Positions 8,803 to 18,329 of a stretch of 64,000 nt of DNA are shown one piece after another. Each line of letters opens with the position of its first letter. The first letter of the stretch is position 1. This stretch comes from Amazonocrinis nigriterrae CENA67. Lineage in GTDB: Bacteria > Cyanobacteriota > Cyanobacteriia > Cyanobacteriales > Nostocaceae. Below the pieces are notes generated by a model that saw only the letters and a program-made list of their open reading frames with translations, was not told where the DNA came from and made no database searches. The position numbers were made by a program, and so were the translations under genes. Where the stretch lies: the NCBI RefSeq assembly GCF_016056305.1, contig NZ_JAECZC010000013.1, forward strand, positions 63,341 through 127,340, written 5' to 3'.

Positions 8803-9543
8803 ATGGCAGCTTTAGCAGGAAAGGTTGCAATTGTTACTGGTGCATCGCGTGGTATTGGACGAGCGATCGCTCTTAAACTAGCAGAAAGTGGTGCCTCTGT
8901 TGTCGTTAACTATGCAGGTAATACAGCCAAAGCACAAGAAGTTGTTGCAGAAATTGACAAGTTGGGAGTACAGGCCTTGGCTGTACAAGCTGATGTGAGT
9001 AAAGTAGCTGAAATCCAACGGCTGTTTGAGCAAACAATAGAACGTTTTGGTAAAGTTGATATTCTGGTAAATAATGCCGGAATCAACATATATAAGCTAA
9101 TTACTGAGGTTACAGAAGCAGATTTCGACAAAATTTTTGCTATTAATGTCAAAGGGACTTATTTTGCTTGTCAACAAGCCGCGCTACACATGGCAGAAGG
9201 GGGACGCATTATCAACTTTTCCTCTTCAACCACAGCGATGATGTTACCCACTTATAGTGCTTATGTGGCAACTAAAGGCGCTGTTGAACAAATCACACGG
9301 GTACTGGCTAAAGAATTAGGTGCAAAAGGTATCGCTGTGAATGTGGTTTCTCCAGGCCCTACTGATACAGAACTATTTCGAGAGGGCAAAACAGAAGAGC
9401 AAATTAACCGTTTAGCCCAAATGGCAGCCTTTGGAAAACTCGGAGATGTGGAAGAAATTGCTGATGTTGTAGCATTTCTTGCTAGCGATGAAGCACGATG
9501 GATCACTGGTCAAAACATTCGTGTCAATGGTGGTATTGCTTAG
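8803..9543 (+). CDS. SDR family oxidoreductase (FabG-like)
   Basis: 246 residues, classical short-chain dehydrogenase. Cofactor motif TGASRGIG at 12-19, NNAG at 90-93, Asn115, catalytic Ser near 141 and Tyr154-x3-Lys158. The residue pattern after beta-2 (NYAGN) suggests NADP(H) preference. It resembles glucose/ribitol-type or 3-oxoacyl reductases; the substrate cannot be assigned, and being a stand-alone gene it is unlikely to be the housekeeping fabG. ATG start at 8803. Confidence 0.85.
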   Translation: MAALAGKVAIVTGASRGIGRAIALKLAESGASVVVNYAGNTAKAQEVVAEIDKLGVQALAVQADVSKVAEIQRLFEQTIERFGKVDILVNNAGINIYKLITEVTEADFDKIFAINVKGTYFACQQAALHMAEGGRIINFSSSTTAMMLPTYSAYVATKGAVEQITRVLAKELGAKGIAVNVVSPGPTDTELFREGKTEEQINRLAQMAAFGKLGDVEEIADVVAFLASDEARWITGQNIRVNGGIA

Positions 9544-10266
9544 TTTTAATCTCTGAAATTCATCTTACAAATTTGGGTTTTTCTGTCAATGCGTAAGTCC
9601 TAACCAAATCCGAAAACATATGACCTTAATGCCGCAGGATACACTGACTACCCATTCTGAGAATTGCAAACTACTTAAATCACAAATCATTTGATTAACT
9701 ATAGCAAAGTGCTGAGTGTGTTCGTGCTGATTGCTGAGGATAAACTAGTTATTTCAAAGTTTTGAGCAATCAGCACTGTCCTCAACTCTGCTTCGACTGC
9801 TATATCAATAAGTATTGGCTTAATTACTAATTCTTAACTGGTTATTTTTAATAAAATGTGCTATTGATTGTAACCCTAATCAAATATAATCTCAGTTTTT
9901 AGGTTTGAATCTGTTGTGAGATTTGCCATAATTGGCATAAGACCTTGCACGATTCATTTTCAGTTTTATAATTGTTTTGGAGCAGCTAAAAAACTGGTAA
10001 ATCCATGTGGAAAAAAACTTGTATTACTCCCTTACCACCATCAGATTACCTATTTTTTCTTTGTAGATTTTGCCTTCTTTGCGGTATCCTATGATAAATC
10101 CGCTACTCTACTAGAAGGTTCGCCAACACATCTACGTGAGAAAAAATTTAGGTATTTTTTGATTGGGAAAAGAGTAGACGTTTTTAACCATGAGAGTATC
10201 TGCTCATTTACCTAGTTTTAAAGTCTGTGTTTCTCAAAATAAAAACCTTAGACACACTCAAAGAGT
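9544..10266. other. Intergenic region upstream of rubrerythrin
   Basis: 723 bases with no convincing gene. A 99-codon GTG-initiated frame (9916-10215) exists, but its composition is not protein-like. Copies of 'TGCGTAAGTCCTAAC' (about 9591) and 'AGCACTGTCCTCAACTCTG' (about 9772) look like fragments of dispersed repeats. It must hold the rubrerythrin promoter. Confidence 0.4.
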
Positions 10267-10980
10267 ATGGATTTATCAAACTTTACTACACTGCAAAACT
10301 TAGAAGCTGCCTTTGGCGGTGAATCGATGGCAAATCGTAAGTATCTATTTTTTGCTGATGTAGCACGTAAACTTGGATTTACAGATCTGGCGAAACTTTT
10401 TAGAGAAACAGCAGAACAAGAAACTGAACATGCCTTTGCTCATTTTAGGTTGCTGCACCCAGAACTTGTTGTAGAAGATCCATCTGCTTTAAGTGACGAA
10501 CAAAAAAAAGAAATCGTCTCTCGTTGCTTATCTTTGGCAATTGAAGGAGAAACGTATGAGTATACCACAATGTATCCAGAGTTTGCCGCAGATGCTCAAC
10601 GCGATCGCGATAATTCCGCTGCTGAAGAATTTCTCAAACAAGTTAAAGAATCTACCGATCATGCGGACACATTTCGTGAAGCTGCACACCGTTTTGGTTT
10701 GTTAAAATTCATCGAAAATTACCACGCCGATCGCTATTCTGAAGCATTAGAAGTATTAAATGGAGGACAAGCAGCAACCAGAGTTGCAGGTAACGATCCC
10801 CAAACTCGTAAATGGATTTGCAGACAATGCAGCATGATTTATGATCCTGTAGTTGGCGATCCTGATTCAGGAATTGCTCCTGGTACACCTTTTGAAGAAA
10901 TTCCCGATGATTGGAAATGTCCAATTTGCGGTGCTACTAAAAAAACCTTCCAACCATTTGAAGAAAAAGCCGCAGCTTAA
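10267..10980 (+). CDS. rbr: Rubrerythrin
   Basis: 237 residues. Ferritin-like di-iron domain first (about 1-150), with ligand motifs EQETEH (50-55) and ESTDH (128-132) plus glutamates around 93-98, then a rubredoxin domain with C185-x2-C188 and C218-x2-C221 for a single Fe. The family reduces hydrogen peroxide using electrons passed through the rubredoxin site. In Anabaena a homologous rubrerythrin protects heterocysts from H2O2 (established knowledge); that role here is inferred. Monocistronic, with a strong palindromic terminator downstream. Confidence 0.93.
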   Translation: MDLSNFTTLQNLEAAFGGESMANRKYLFFADVARKLGFTDLAKLFRETAEQETEHAFAHFRLLHPELVVEDPSALSDEQKKEIVSRCLSLAIEGETYEYTTMYPEFAADAQRDRDNSAAEEFLKQVKESTDHADTFREAAHRFGLLKFIENYHADRYSEALEVLNGGQAATRVAGNDPQTRKWICRQCSMIYDPVVGDPDSGIAPGTPFEEIPDDWKCPICGATKKTFQPFEEKAAA

Positions 10981-11017
10981 TACCATTTTCAAAAATCTTT
11001 ACAACACATGAATCAAC

Positions 11018-11047
11018 AGTAGGGGCGTACAGCTGTACGCCCCTACT
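11018..11047. terminator. Perfect 30-bp palindrome, bidirectional terminator
   Basis: The arms AGTAGGGGCGTAC (11018-11030) and GTACGCCCCTACT (11035-11047) flank AGCT, itself palindromic, so all 30 bases are self-complementary. It sits between the convergent rubrerythrin and PrsW genes. TAGGGGCGTAC-type hairpins are also a dispersed repeat family in cyanobacteria. Confidence 0.8.
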
Positions 11048-12028
11048 TTATAAATTACGAATCAAATATCGATGCTCAGCAAAATGTCGCAGATAACGAT
11101 AGATAACCCAAGCTAAAAATCCAAAAATAAAATTGAGCAGGAAGCGGCTAAATATAAAATATAAAACACCAAGCTCAAAAATTTGCGACAGACTCAGAGG
11201 GCTAAGAGTTTTTGTTAAAAGAAATAGCCCAAAAATAGCATTTCCACCCAGCATGAGAGCAAATAGCACTAAACCCCGCTGCCAATAACGATACTGTGAT
11301 GTATGTCCAGAAATCAAGATAATAGAAGGTTTACCTTGCACTTTTCTCAGTAGTTGTTCCAGTCGCCAAAACATCCACAACAGAAATGGAAATAAACCAT
11401 AGCTGAGGAAATTCAAAGGTGTTGAATAACGCCAAGCAGCAGATAGAACATTTACTAAAGCATGACAAATTACAGAATTTATCCAAGCCTTGGGAATTAA
11501 TTTCATCAATTGATGTGAAACCATCGTGGAGGAAAAATATATTCCCAAGGCATATCCCCAAGGGGCAGAGAACATGGCGTGGACTGGTGTACCAATACTG
11601 CGTTCAAAAATTGATGCTGTGCCGTGGTAAAAATAGATCCAGTTCTCTTGGGCAGTAAATCCGAGGGCAATGGCTATGGTGAAAAGAAAAACACTACTAG
11701 GGCGTAGTTGATACCTGCGTTGAAAATAACAGCTTGAGGCAACAACCGCCACCAGCTTACAACCTTCCTCAATTGGGCCTACTTCTACAAGCTGCCGTAG
11801 GGCTACACCAAGCAGCGAATACTGAATTTTTTGCCAGTTAACAACCGAGTTAGCTACATTTTCAAAAACCAATTCTAGGTTGAGGGCAACGAAACCAGAC
11901 ATTGCCCCCAAGACAAATGGCAATAGCAAGCGTAGCAAAGATGGAGCAAACTGGACACGGCAATAGTAACAGCCCAGAAGCAGCAGTGGTGGAATTGCAG
12001 CCCACAGCAGCAAAGAGAAATCAGCCAC
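11048..12028 (-). CDS. PrsW-family intramembrane metalloprotease
   Basis: 326 residues with about eight hydrophobic segments. The EExxK motif typical of the M82 family is at 87-91 (IEEGCK), with further conserved ENW, H in GTPVHAMF and HALVN in later helices, the likely metal ligands. PrsW cleaves membrane proteins such as anti-sigma factors in Bacillus; the substrate here is unknown. The start GTG at 12028 overlaps the stop TGA of the upstream methyltransferase gene by 8 bases, so the two are translationally coupled. It ends a few bases before the bidirectional terminator. Confidence 0.85.
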   Translation of the reverse strand: MADFSLLLWAAIPPLLLLGCYYCRVQFAPSLLRLLLPFVLGAMSGFVALNLELVFENVANSVVNWQKIQYSLLGVALRQLVEVGPIEEGCKLVAVVASSCYFQRRYQLRPSSVFLFTIAIALGFTAQENWIYFYHGTASIFERSIGTPVHAMFSAPWGYALGIYFSSTMVSHQLMKLIPKAWINSVICHALVNVLSAAWRYSTPLNFLSYGLFPFLLWMFWRLEQLLRKVQGKPSIILISGHTSQYRYWQRGLVLFALMLGGNAIFGLFLLTKTLSPLSLSQIFELGVLYFIFSRFLLNFIFGFLAWVIYRYLRHFAEHRYLIRNL

Positions 12029-12959
12029 TCACCTGAGCAATTATGGTGCGATGACGGGGGCTATTGCTGGTGATAGCGCGAGCTTGGAAACCTGCTTCAA
12101 TAATGGCTTGTTCAATGTCTAAAGCAAAATATTCGTCTAAATAAGGTTCAGTACTTTTGAGCAACGTTAAAATGTAAGGCGGCATTTTCTGGAAAACTTC
12201 AGACTTGGGATTCATGTCCATAATTGCCAAGTAGCCACCAGGACGCAGCACACGCCGAGCCTCAGCTAAAATTTGTTGGGTTGGCAATTGCGGTAATTCA
12301 TGGCACACCAAGAAAATGGAGACTAAATCAAATGAAGCATCTGGTAGCCCAGTAGCTTCCGCTGCGGCATGAACCCAGTTAATTTTTGCCTGACGTTGTT
12401 GTGCGCGGTAGTTAGCAACAGCTAAGAAGTAGGCAGATAAGTCTAAGCCTGTGATTTGGGCGTGGGGATAAACTTCTTGTAGGGCAAAGGTGCTGAGTCC
12501 CACACTACACCCTAAGTCGAGGATGTCTTGCGGTTCATGAGCAAGAGAAGGTTTGAGAATATCGTGGTAGCTTTGGCGTAGTTTGGCATCACCTTGAGCT
12601 TTAGCACCTTGCCAAATCTTCGCGTGGACGGCATAAGCAGCAGGTTCTACTTCAAAAGCGGCCTGCCAGCTAAGATTTCCGGTTTCGTAGGCGTGGAATG
12701 AGGTGAGATAGTAATCTGGGTAAGAAAGCTCAGGGTTTTGGACTTGAGCTAATTCGGTTTTCCAATCACGCGCCTGTAATTTCTGTACTTCTTTCGTCCA
12801 AGGTACGCCCATATCCTCGGCGCGTTTAATCATCATTTGTCTGGCTTGGTGCTTGGCTAGGTTGGCTAAAGGCTTAATTGCCAGTATGCCGTTTACTAAG
12901 CGAGTGGCTAAGTTGGGAGAAGTTTGTACAGCAGCGGTCATAAGTTTGCGTTGAACCAT
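12021..12959 (-). CDS. Class I SAM-dependent methyltransferase
   Basis: 312 residues. An N-terminal helical extension of about 140 residues precedes a Rossmann-type methyltransferase core. SAM motif I DILDLGCSVGLSTFAL (about 154-169), acidic end of beta-2 ITGLDLSAYF, then motif IV SFDLVSIFLVCHELP and RVLRPGGYLAIMDMNP. The sequence resembles UbiE/COQ5-like small-molecule or lipid methyltransferases, but the substrate is unknown. It forms a two-gene operon with the PrsW protease (8-base overlap). ATG at 12959 is used; ATG at codon 7 is an alternative. Confidence 0.85.
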   Translation of the reverse strand: MVQRKLMTAAVQTSPNLATRLVNGILAIKPLANLAKHQARQMMIKRAEDMGVPWTKEVQKLQARDWKTELAQVQNPELSYPDYYLTSFHAYETGNLSWQAAFEVEPAAYAVHAKIWQGAKAQGDAKLRQSYHDILKPSLAHEPQDILDLGCSVGLSTFALQEVYPHAQITGLDLSAYFLAVANYRAQQRQAKINWVHAAAEATGLPDASFDLVSIFLVCHELPQLPTQQILAEARRVLRPGGYLAIMDMNPKSEVFQKMPPYILTLLKSTEPYLDEYFALDIEQAIIEAGFQARAITSNSPRHRTIIAQVSG

Positions 12960-13180
12960 CTTTTTTACTTATGACACATAGGGATTTTCAAATCAATTAG
13001 GGAACTCTCTAAAGTTAACGAGTGATAAGTATCAACCGTGTTTTTTCCTCTCGCCAAAGTATGATGCTCTTTTGATCCAAGATTAGTAAGATTTCGGTAC
13101 TTAGCGAAATCTAGCTCGACTGAGTTGGCAAAAAGCTGAGTGGCATCAAAAAACTATACTAAATTTCTCCAGAGTCAAGT

Positions 13181-13612
13181 ATGGCTAGAGCAAGAAGAAG
13201 AGCCAGCGGCTTTCTCAGAGATTTTCAGGAATTTGCCCTTAAAGGTAATGTAGTTGACTTGGCGATCGCTGTGATCATTGGTGCTGCTTTTGGCAAGATT
13301 ATCACTTCTTTTGTTGAGGATGTGATTATGCCATTGATTAATCCCTTGGTTAGTCTGAGTGGCAAAGACTGGAGAACAATCACAGTCGGCCCAGGAATTG
13401 CTATTGGTCAGTTTTTCGGCTCAATTGTTGACTTTTTAATCATTGCCTTCATCTTATTTGTGGCAATTAAAGCCCTACAAAAATTCAAGAGGCAAGAGAA
13501 TACCACTATTGAATCCCCACTAACAGACCCTAATTTAGCAGCTCAAGAAAAGCTGACTGGCGCATTGAATAGGCTGACAAATACTTTAGAATCTCGCAAC
13601 ACTCATTTATAG
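13181..13612 (+). CDS. mscL: Large-conductance mechanosensitive channel MscL
   Basis: 143 residues, typical MscL size. Conserved N-terminal amphipathic helix FLRDFQEFALKGNVVDLAIAV into TM1 (AVIIGAAFGKIITSFVEDVIMP), a short periplasmic loop, then TM2 (FLIIAFILFVAIKAL) and a charged C-terminal helix. It is a homopentameric inner-membrane pore that opens under turnover pressure to release solutes on osmotic downshock. The N-terminus is Arg/Ala-rich (ARARRRASG), slightly longer than in E. coli. Single-gene unit. Confidence 0.95.
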   Translation: MARARRRASGFLRDFQEFALKGNVVDLAIAVIIGAAFGKIITSFVEDVIMPLINPLVSLSGKDWRTITVGPGIAIGQFFGSIVDFLIIAFILFVAIKALQKFKRQENTTIESPLTDPNLAAQEKLTGALNRLTNTLESRNTHL

Positions 13613-13722
13613 GGAACTCCAAACATTTCTGTTAAGAAAGTTATCTGTTTGAGGGAGGAGGGGTAGCATCACTGGGATGCAGTCCTGTCTTGAATGCACC
13701 CCTAAACCCTCATCTATTTTTG

Positions 13723-14607
13723 CTAACTCTGCTCCTGCTTTGACTCGCTAGATGGAGTTGCTTCTGTCTTGTCTTTTTTCTCTGTTTTATCTGATTGCGT
13801 CTCACCCGCTTGTTGCACTTGGTTGAGATGAATATTATTCACTTGGGTAATAAAGTATTCTAATGCTTGGCTTGCTTTTTGTTGCTGTTCAACTTCGTCA
13901 GAAAGATCATAGCAGCGATAAGGCGGAGTTACTCCTAATACAAATTTCTCTTGTTCAGCTTCTAACAATTCAACGGCTGTGTTAGCAGCAATCCAATTCT
14001 TTTGAAAAGGAAAAGAAGTCACAATACTGGCGACTATAGAGGCAACAGCTGGACAAATTACTGGCAGCCACTTGAGCCAAGCTTGTCCTGCTTCTAATTT
14101 GTCTACCAAAACTAAAATTGGTGTTACACCTGACAAAATTACAGTTGCGATTTGCAAAGTATAGTAAAGAGTTCTTGCCCAATTGCGAGTTTTTTTGTAA
14201 TCGTTAATCAACTCTTGGCAGTACTGTAAAGCCTTGCCTCTGACCGGAGTGAACGTATTTTTATCCACAGAATTACTATTACTCAACAGATAAGAATAAA
14301 GTTCGGCTTTTTTGCTAAGATTATACTCATCAGCTGCATTTTTAGATTCTTGAATTGCTTGTCTATTCAAAAGAAACAAAAAAAGCGAAAAAACTAAAGT
14401 TACTGCACTAACAATTACCAATTGTTTATCAGTTGAGAAAATGATAACCAAAATCAAGGCTGAAACAAAAGCTGCAACTAATAAATACTCAACTACCTTC
14501 AAGGTAAACAACTTTTTTTGAGGTGATTTAGAGGATAAATCTTCAATTGTATCCAAATTTCCCCTTTGATTTTTCAGATCAATATTACTTAATTCAGAAG
14601 TAGTCAT
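13723..14607 (-). CDS. DUF4231 membrane protein (SLATT-like)
   Basis: 294 residues. Four hydrophobic segments in two pairs (about 38-60, 64-85, 148-167 and 178-197), with long helical stretches between and a Lys/Glu/Gln-rich disordered tail. The second half (LINDYKKTRNWARTLYYTLQIA ... AANTAVELLEAEQEKF) matches DUF4231. That family is related to SLATT 2TM proteins, some of which are proposed pore-forming effectors in bacterial conflict systems. No SMODS, SLOG, nuclease or toxin gene is next to it, so no such role can be claimed. Confidence 0.7.
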   Translation of the reverse strand: MTTSELSNIDLKNQRGNLDTIEDLSSKSPQKKLFTLKVVEYLLVAAFVSALILVIIFSTDKQLVIVSAVTLVFSLFLFLLNRQAIQESKNAADEYNLSKKAELYSYLLSNSNSVDKNTFTPVRGKALQYCQELINDYKKTRNWARTLYYTLQIATVILSGVTPILVLVDKLEAGQAWLKWLPVICPAVASIVASIVTSFPFQKNWIAANTAVELLEAEQEKFVLGVTPPYRCYDLSDEVEQQQKASQALEYFITQVNNIHLNQVQQAGETQSDKTEKKDKTEATPSSESKQEQS

Positions 14608-15417
14608 TGCATCTCACTCGTTTGCTAAACACGTAAAATATTGCCAATTGATTGTGGTAGACACACTCGCCTTTATGTAGTAAAAAAGTATAAAAAAACA
14701 AAAAATTGACTTTTCTTTTACGTGAATTTATTTAAATCTATTATATCTAGTTAATCAGAAAAATACCTGTATTTGATTGATAATACGAAATTTCTTAAGT
14801 ATTATTACTAAATGAATAAAAATTTTTTATACGTAAATAAATTTCTACCAACAAGGCGAATTTAAAGCGCTTTTATCACTCTATAGGGTGATTAAGTGTA
14901 GTTATGTAACTGCGGAAAGTAAGATAGGGGAGACCAAGTAAATAATACACTTGGCAAAATTGGTGTGAAAATGAGGTTGGTAGCGATCGCTCTCCACAAA
15001 TTTTCATTCATCCTATGTTCCCATTGCCCCCAATGCACAACTTAAACTTATTCCCAAAACAACATTGAAGTGAGGCAGTTGGTGGCTAATCGCATTACAA
15101 AATCTCTGGTTGTCAGATAGTTTACCATTGAAATTAATCAATGGCTGATTCAACTTTCAAAAATAAGCAATAATACTTATATAGTAATTCGATTTGATTT
15201 CTGAATCACTCGTAGAGGTAAGAGACTGGGGACTGGGGACTGGGGACTGGGAAGAAGGAATAAAGGTGTACTGAGTTTTGTTCAAAAATCAAATATGAGT
15301 CCTATATATGGTTTAATTTTATTAATGATGAATTCATAAACAGAAAGATTAGACATAATAACGCTCCGATCTAATTTACCCAAAATGTAAAATGGCATTA
15401 CCTATTTACATCACATG
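14608..15417. other. 810-bp intergenic region
   Basis: No supported gene. Very AT-rich from 14640 to 14880, with one HIP1 site (about 14982) and a GGGGACT tandem (about 15225-15250, four units). A divergent promoter for the DUF4231 gene and a 3' region for the GTPase gene are expected here. Confidence 0.45.
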
Positions 15418-16971
15418 TTAAGTTTGGGCTTCTTCATCGTGTTCAACCACCTCAGATTTATCTGTTAACGGTTTTACTACTCGTGCGATCGCTTCTTGTA
15501 CAAAAGCTTTAATAAATTCATCTCTGCGATTAATTTGAAACTGTCGCTGTACAACCTCGGTCATGCCACCATCGCCCCAATCTTGGTCATGGCGAAAATA
15601 CTCAATAAAACTTTTTCCAGCAATTCGTGTTAAATATGCTGCGGTGACACCTTGAACTGCACGACCCACAATGAAAGTCGCAGGATTAGTTTGCAAAGCA
15701 GTAGAAAGTAATTGAATTGCTCCCTTGACGATACCTAAACTGGCGATGGTTTTTGCTAAAGAAAGGGCTAACTCTCGTCCCCGTTCCATGTTCAGTTCAC
15801 AGCCGTAGACTTTGCCAATTTCCACAACCATTTGAGCATTGACCGCGGCAGTTGCCAATAAATCGACAACTGGTAACGGCGTGACTGAAACTACACCCGC
15901 ACCAATCCATTGAAACCTTTCTACGATTTTGTCAGCTTGGCGGCGACGTTGGCTATCAATGAGTTTTCGCGCCTCCTCTCCCAATCGCAGCGATTGCAAA
16001 AGAATATTATCTGCAACCAAATCTTCGCCCTCAGCCCTTAGAATAGCTGCCATGCGCCGCAGCAATGGGACAATATCAGGTTCTGGCTGGAAAATTTCGC
16101 CAGTTTCCAGTTGTGCAGATTGGGGATTAGCGGCGATCGCAACTACATCATTAGTTGTAATAAATCCCCGCACCCGTTGACGCAAGCGTGCAAGAATAGC
16201 TTCCTTATCTTCGTCTGTGTATAAATCAGTTTTGTTCAAAACCAGCAGCGATCGCTTGCCAATTTCCGCTAACCCCCGTAGTGGTTCATATTCTGAACGC
16301 CGCAAGTCATTATCTACTACAAATAATAGTAAATCTGCTGAAGTTGCTAGTTCTCTTGCTAACTGCTCTCGTTCCGTACCTTCTACCCCTGCTTCTAAAA
16401 TTCCTGGTGTATCTGTAATTAAAATCTTGCGTTCTAATCCCTTTAGCCGCAGGCAATAGGTTTCACCGACCTGGGTTGTACCCATAGGTGCATCTACTTG
16501 ACCGACCATGCGTCCCATGACTGCATTTACTAAAGAAGTTTTGCCAGCACTTCCAGTGCCAAATACTACCACTTGAATTTCACCGCGTGCTAAATTGACT
16601 TCAATTTCGCGCGATCGGCTGAGTAAAGCCTGCCTGGCGACTTCATCTTGAATTTGGGCTACTTGTTGTCGCACAGCTTTGAGTGTGGAAGAAGCAGCAT
16701 CAGATTTGGCAACCGGAATTTGCGCTGGAGTCACACGGGGACGATTGCGGCGGGAACGTTTCTCTCCAGCCTGGAGTACCAGCACATAATAAACAAAAGC
16801 TGCAACCAAGCCTCCGATCAGCACAACCAGCAGCAATAGCAGCAAATTGCCTAGCAGGGGAGAGTAAGACAACTGCCAATAGAGGCGTGAGAGAGAATCA
16901 ATCAGCCACAGGGCTAGCCCCAAAATGACGATCAGACCAACAATGAGTGTGACTATGCGGGACAGAGGCAT
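15418..16971 (-). CDS. Membrane-anchored Era-like GTPase with DUF697-type C-terminus
   Basis: 517 residues from the ATG at 16971 (MPLSRIVTLIVG); a GTG 36 bases upstream (17007) would add 12 residues, but the ATG fits my memory of cyanobacterial homologues. Two N-terminal membrane segments (about 6-26 and 40-66) precede a G domain with G1 GTGSAGKTS (138-146), G3 DTPG and G4 NKTD. The C-terminal region (IGAGVVSVTPLPVVDLLATAAVN ...) resembles DUF697/YcjF helices that insert in or contact membranes. This is a P-loop GTPase of Era/Der type, probably acting at the membrane; its process is unknown. Confidence 0.8.
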   Translation of the reverse strand: MPLSRIVTLIVGLIVILGLALWLIDSLSRLYWQLSYSPLLGNLLLLLLVVLIGGLVAAFVYYVLVLQAGEKRSRRNRPRVTPAQIPVAKSDAASSTLKAVRQQVAQIQDEVARQALLSRSREIEVNLARGEIQVVVFGTGSAGKTSLVNAVMGRMVGQVDAPMGTTQVGETYCLRLKGLERKILITDTPGILEAGVEGTEREQLARELATSADLLLFVVDNDLRRSEYEPLRGLAEIGKRSLLVLNKTDLYTDEDKEAILARLRQRVRGFITTNDVVAIAANPQSAQLETGEIFQPEPDIVPLLRRMAAILRAEGEDLVADNILLQSLRLGEEARKLIDSQRRRQADKIVERFQWIGAGVVSVTPLPVVDLLATAAVNAQMVVEIGKVYGCELNMERGRELALSLAKTIASLGIVKGAIQLLSTALQTNPATFIVGRAVQGVTAAYLTRIAGKSFIEYFRHDQDWGDGGMTEVVQRQFQINRRDEFIKAFVQEAIARVVKPLTDKSEVVEHDEEAQT

Positions 16972-17059
16972 GGGTGGCAACAATGAATGGATATATTCAG
17001 CACGCACATGCTTTTTATATTAATAGTTTCAGTTTTTTTTATCAGAATAGTAAGAAAGA

Positions 17060-17520
17060 AGTTGTGAGTAGGGAGCAGGGGAACTCGGGGCCCCACGACC
17101 GAAAGGGAGGAGCCACTGCGTCGCTAACGCTCTTGAGATCGCCAGTTCCCCATCTGGCAACAAGCCCTTACGGGTGACGCTCGCAAGCTCGCTACCGCTT
17201 CGCTAACGGCAGTTGCTCCACTTGGGCTTTGCCCAAGTGGAGCAACTGGCGAACCAAGACAGGGACTGGACTCACCAAGACGGCAACTCCCTCACCAAGT
17301 GGAGCATCTGGCGTGGTCTCCACGCCACTTCCTTCAACGGGGGGAACCCCCTTTCGGGTTCGGGGGTGACGCTCCTGCGTCGCTAACGCTTCGCTAACGC
17401 AATCGGCGGAAACCGCCAAGACTGCGACCCCCTCACCGCAACGGAGTGGCTCCCCATGAGCGACTGCCGCGCATGGTTCCCCGGCAGCCTTTGCAAGTGG
17501 CGTTGGGGATTAGGGGCGAT
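17060..17520. repeat. Composite of dispersed repeat modules between the GTPase and DUF937 genes
   Basis: Contains 'GAACTCGGGGCCCC...' (17082; also at 23488 and 44191, inverted near 18380 and 18430), a strong hairpin (17210-17248), and a 152-bp block 17315-17466 that matches 23617-23768 with only two mismatches (17352 and 17413). Units such as CGTCGCTAACGCTTCGCTAACGC are internal near-duplications. Open frames here are by-products of the repeats. Confidence 0.85.
17210..17248. repeat. 18-bp perfect hairpin
   Basis: The arm 17210-17227 (CAGTTGCTCCACTTGGGC) pairs with 17231-17248 around a TTT loop, with no mismatch. There is no T-run beside it. It is part of the repeat composite. Confidence 0.85.
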
Positions 17521-17755
17521 GGGGAGAATGAAAAAGATTAAGAAAAAATAATTTCCAATGCCCAATGCCCCATTTCCAATTCCCAAACTACCTAGACTTT
17601 GGGAAGTTGTTCCTAGTGCAATTTCCTGCAATAAAGTAATGTATACCCGAAGGCAGACTTGGTTTGTATTGTCTCAAACTTCAAATCTGAGTAAAGTCTG
17701 AGCAGTTATCAGGTCAGTCTTAGGAATGAAAATAACCCAGAAACAAATCAAACCT

Positions 17756-18280
17756 ATGGGACTTTTCGATCAAATTATTGGTGCAGTCACTAATCCTAAT
17801 CAGCAAGGTAGCTTGGGTCAAATCGGAAGTATTGTTAACGCCGTGGATCAGCTGAGCGATCGCACTGGGGCAGATCCTTCAACGATACAATCTTTATTGG
17901 GTATTGTAGGTAACTATGTGCGTTCTTCTTTACAAGAGAAGCAAGCCACAGATGGCAATGAACAAGCCCAAGCTTTGGTCAATCAATATAGTGGCACTTC
18001 TCCCAACCCTGAAGCTGTTGATTCCCTCTTTTCTCCGGCGATACAGCAACAGGTGGCTGAAGTTGCTGCCCAACGCACAGGCTTAGATGCCGGTATTATC
18101 CAACAATTGCTGCCTCTAGCAGTGCCCGTAGTCCTGAATTTCCTTCAATCTGGCGCAAATGCTCAAAATCCTCAAACTGGCGGGAATCCTGTCTTGAATT
18201 CCTTCCTAGATGCGGACAGAGATGGTGATGTCGATATCGCTGACGCTATCCAGTTGGCTAGTCAGTATATCAGAAGGTAA
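17756..18280 (+). CDS. DUF937 protein with a C-terminal Ca-binding (dockerin/EF-hand-like) loop
   Basis: 174 residues from ATG 17756 (MGLFDQIIGAV), the usual beginning of DUF937 proteins; an in-frame ATG at 17726 would add ten residues. Predicted helical (LLGIVGNYVRSSLQEK, IQQLLPLAVPVVLNFLQ). The last 25 residues, DADRDGDVDIADAIQLASQYI, carry a DxDxDGDVDxxD calcium-loop pattern as in dockerin or EF-hand repeats. Function unknown; DUF937 includes the KidO/YidB-type small proteins. It lies between repeat blocks, convergent with the pentapeptide gene. Confidence 0.75.
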   Translation: MGLFDQIIGAVTNPNQQGSLGQIGSIVNAVDQLSDRTGADPSTIQSLLGIVGNYVRSSLQEKQATDGNEQAQALVNQYSGTSPNPEAVDSLFSPAIQQQVAEVAAQRTGLDAGIIQQLLPLAVPVVLNFLQSGANAQNPQTGGNPVLNSFLDADRDGDVDIADAIQLASQYIRR

Positions 18281-18329
18281 TCAACAAAGAGGGGCAAGGG
18301 AGCGCGGGAGCAGGGGGGATGAGGGAGAG

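Noticed and set aside
9916-10215. 99-codon frame before rubrerythrin
   Set aside because: GTG start without ribosome site, biased Phe/His/Lys composition, no conserved pattern; ends 51 bases before the real gene.
13723-14607. Defence system around the DUF4231 gene
   Set aside because: Neighbours (mscL, GTPase) are housekeeping and there is no sensor, nuclease or nucleotide cyclase.
17060-17520. CRISPR-like array in the 17-kb composite
   Set aside because: Units are irregular, not evenly spaced, and lack distinct spacers; no cas genes.
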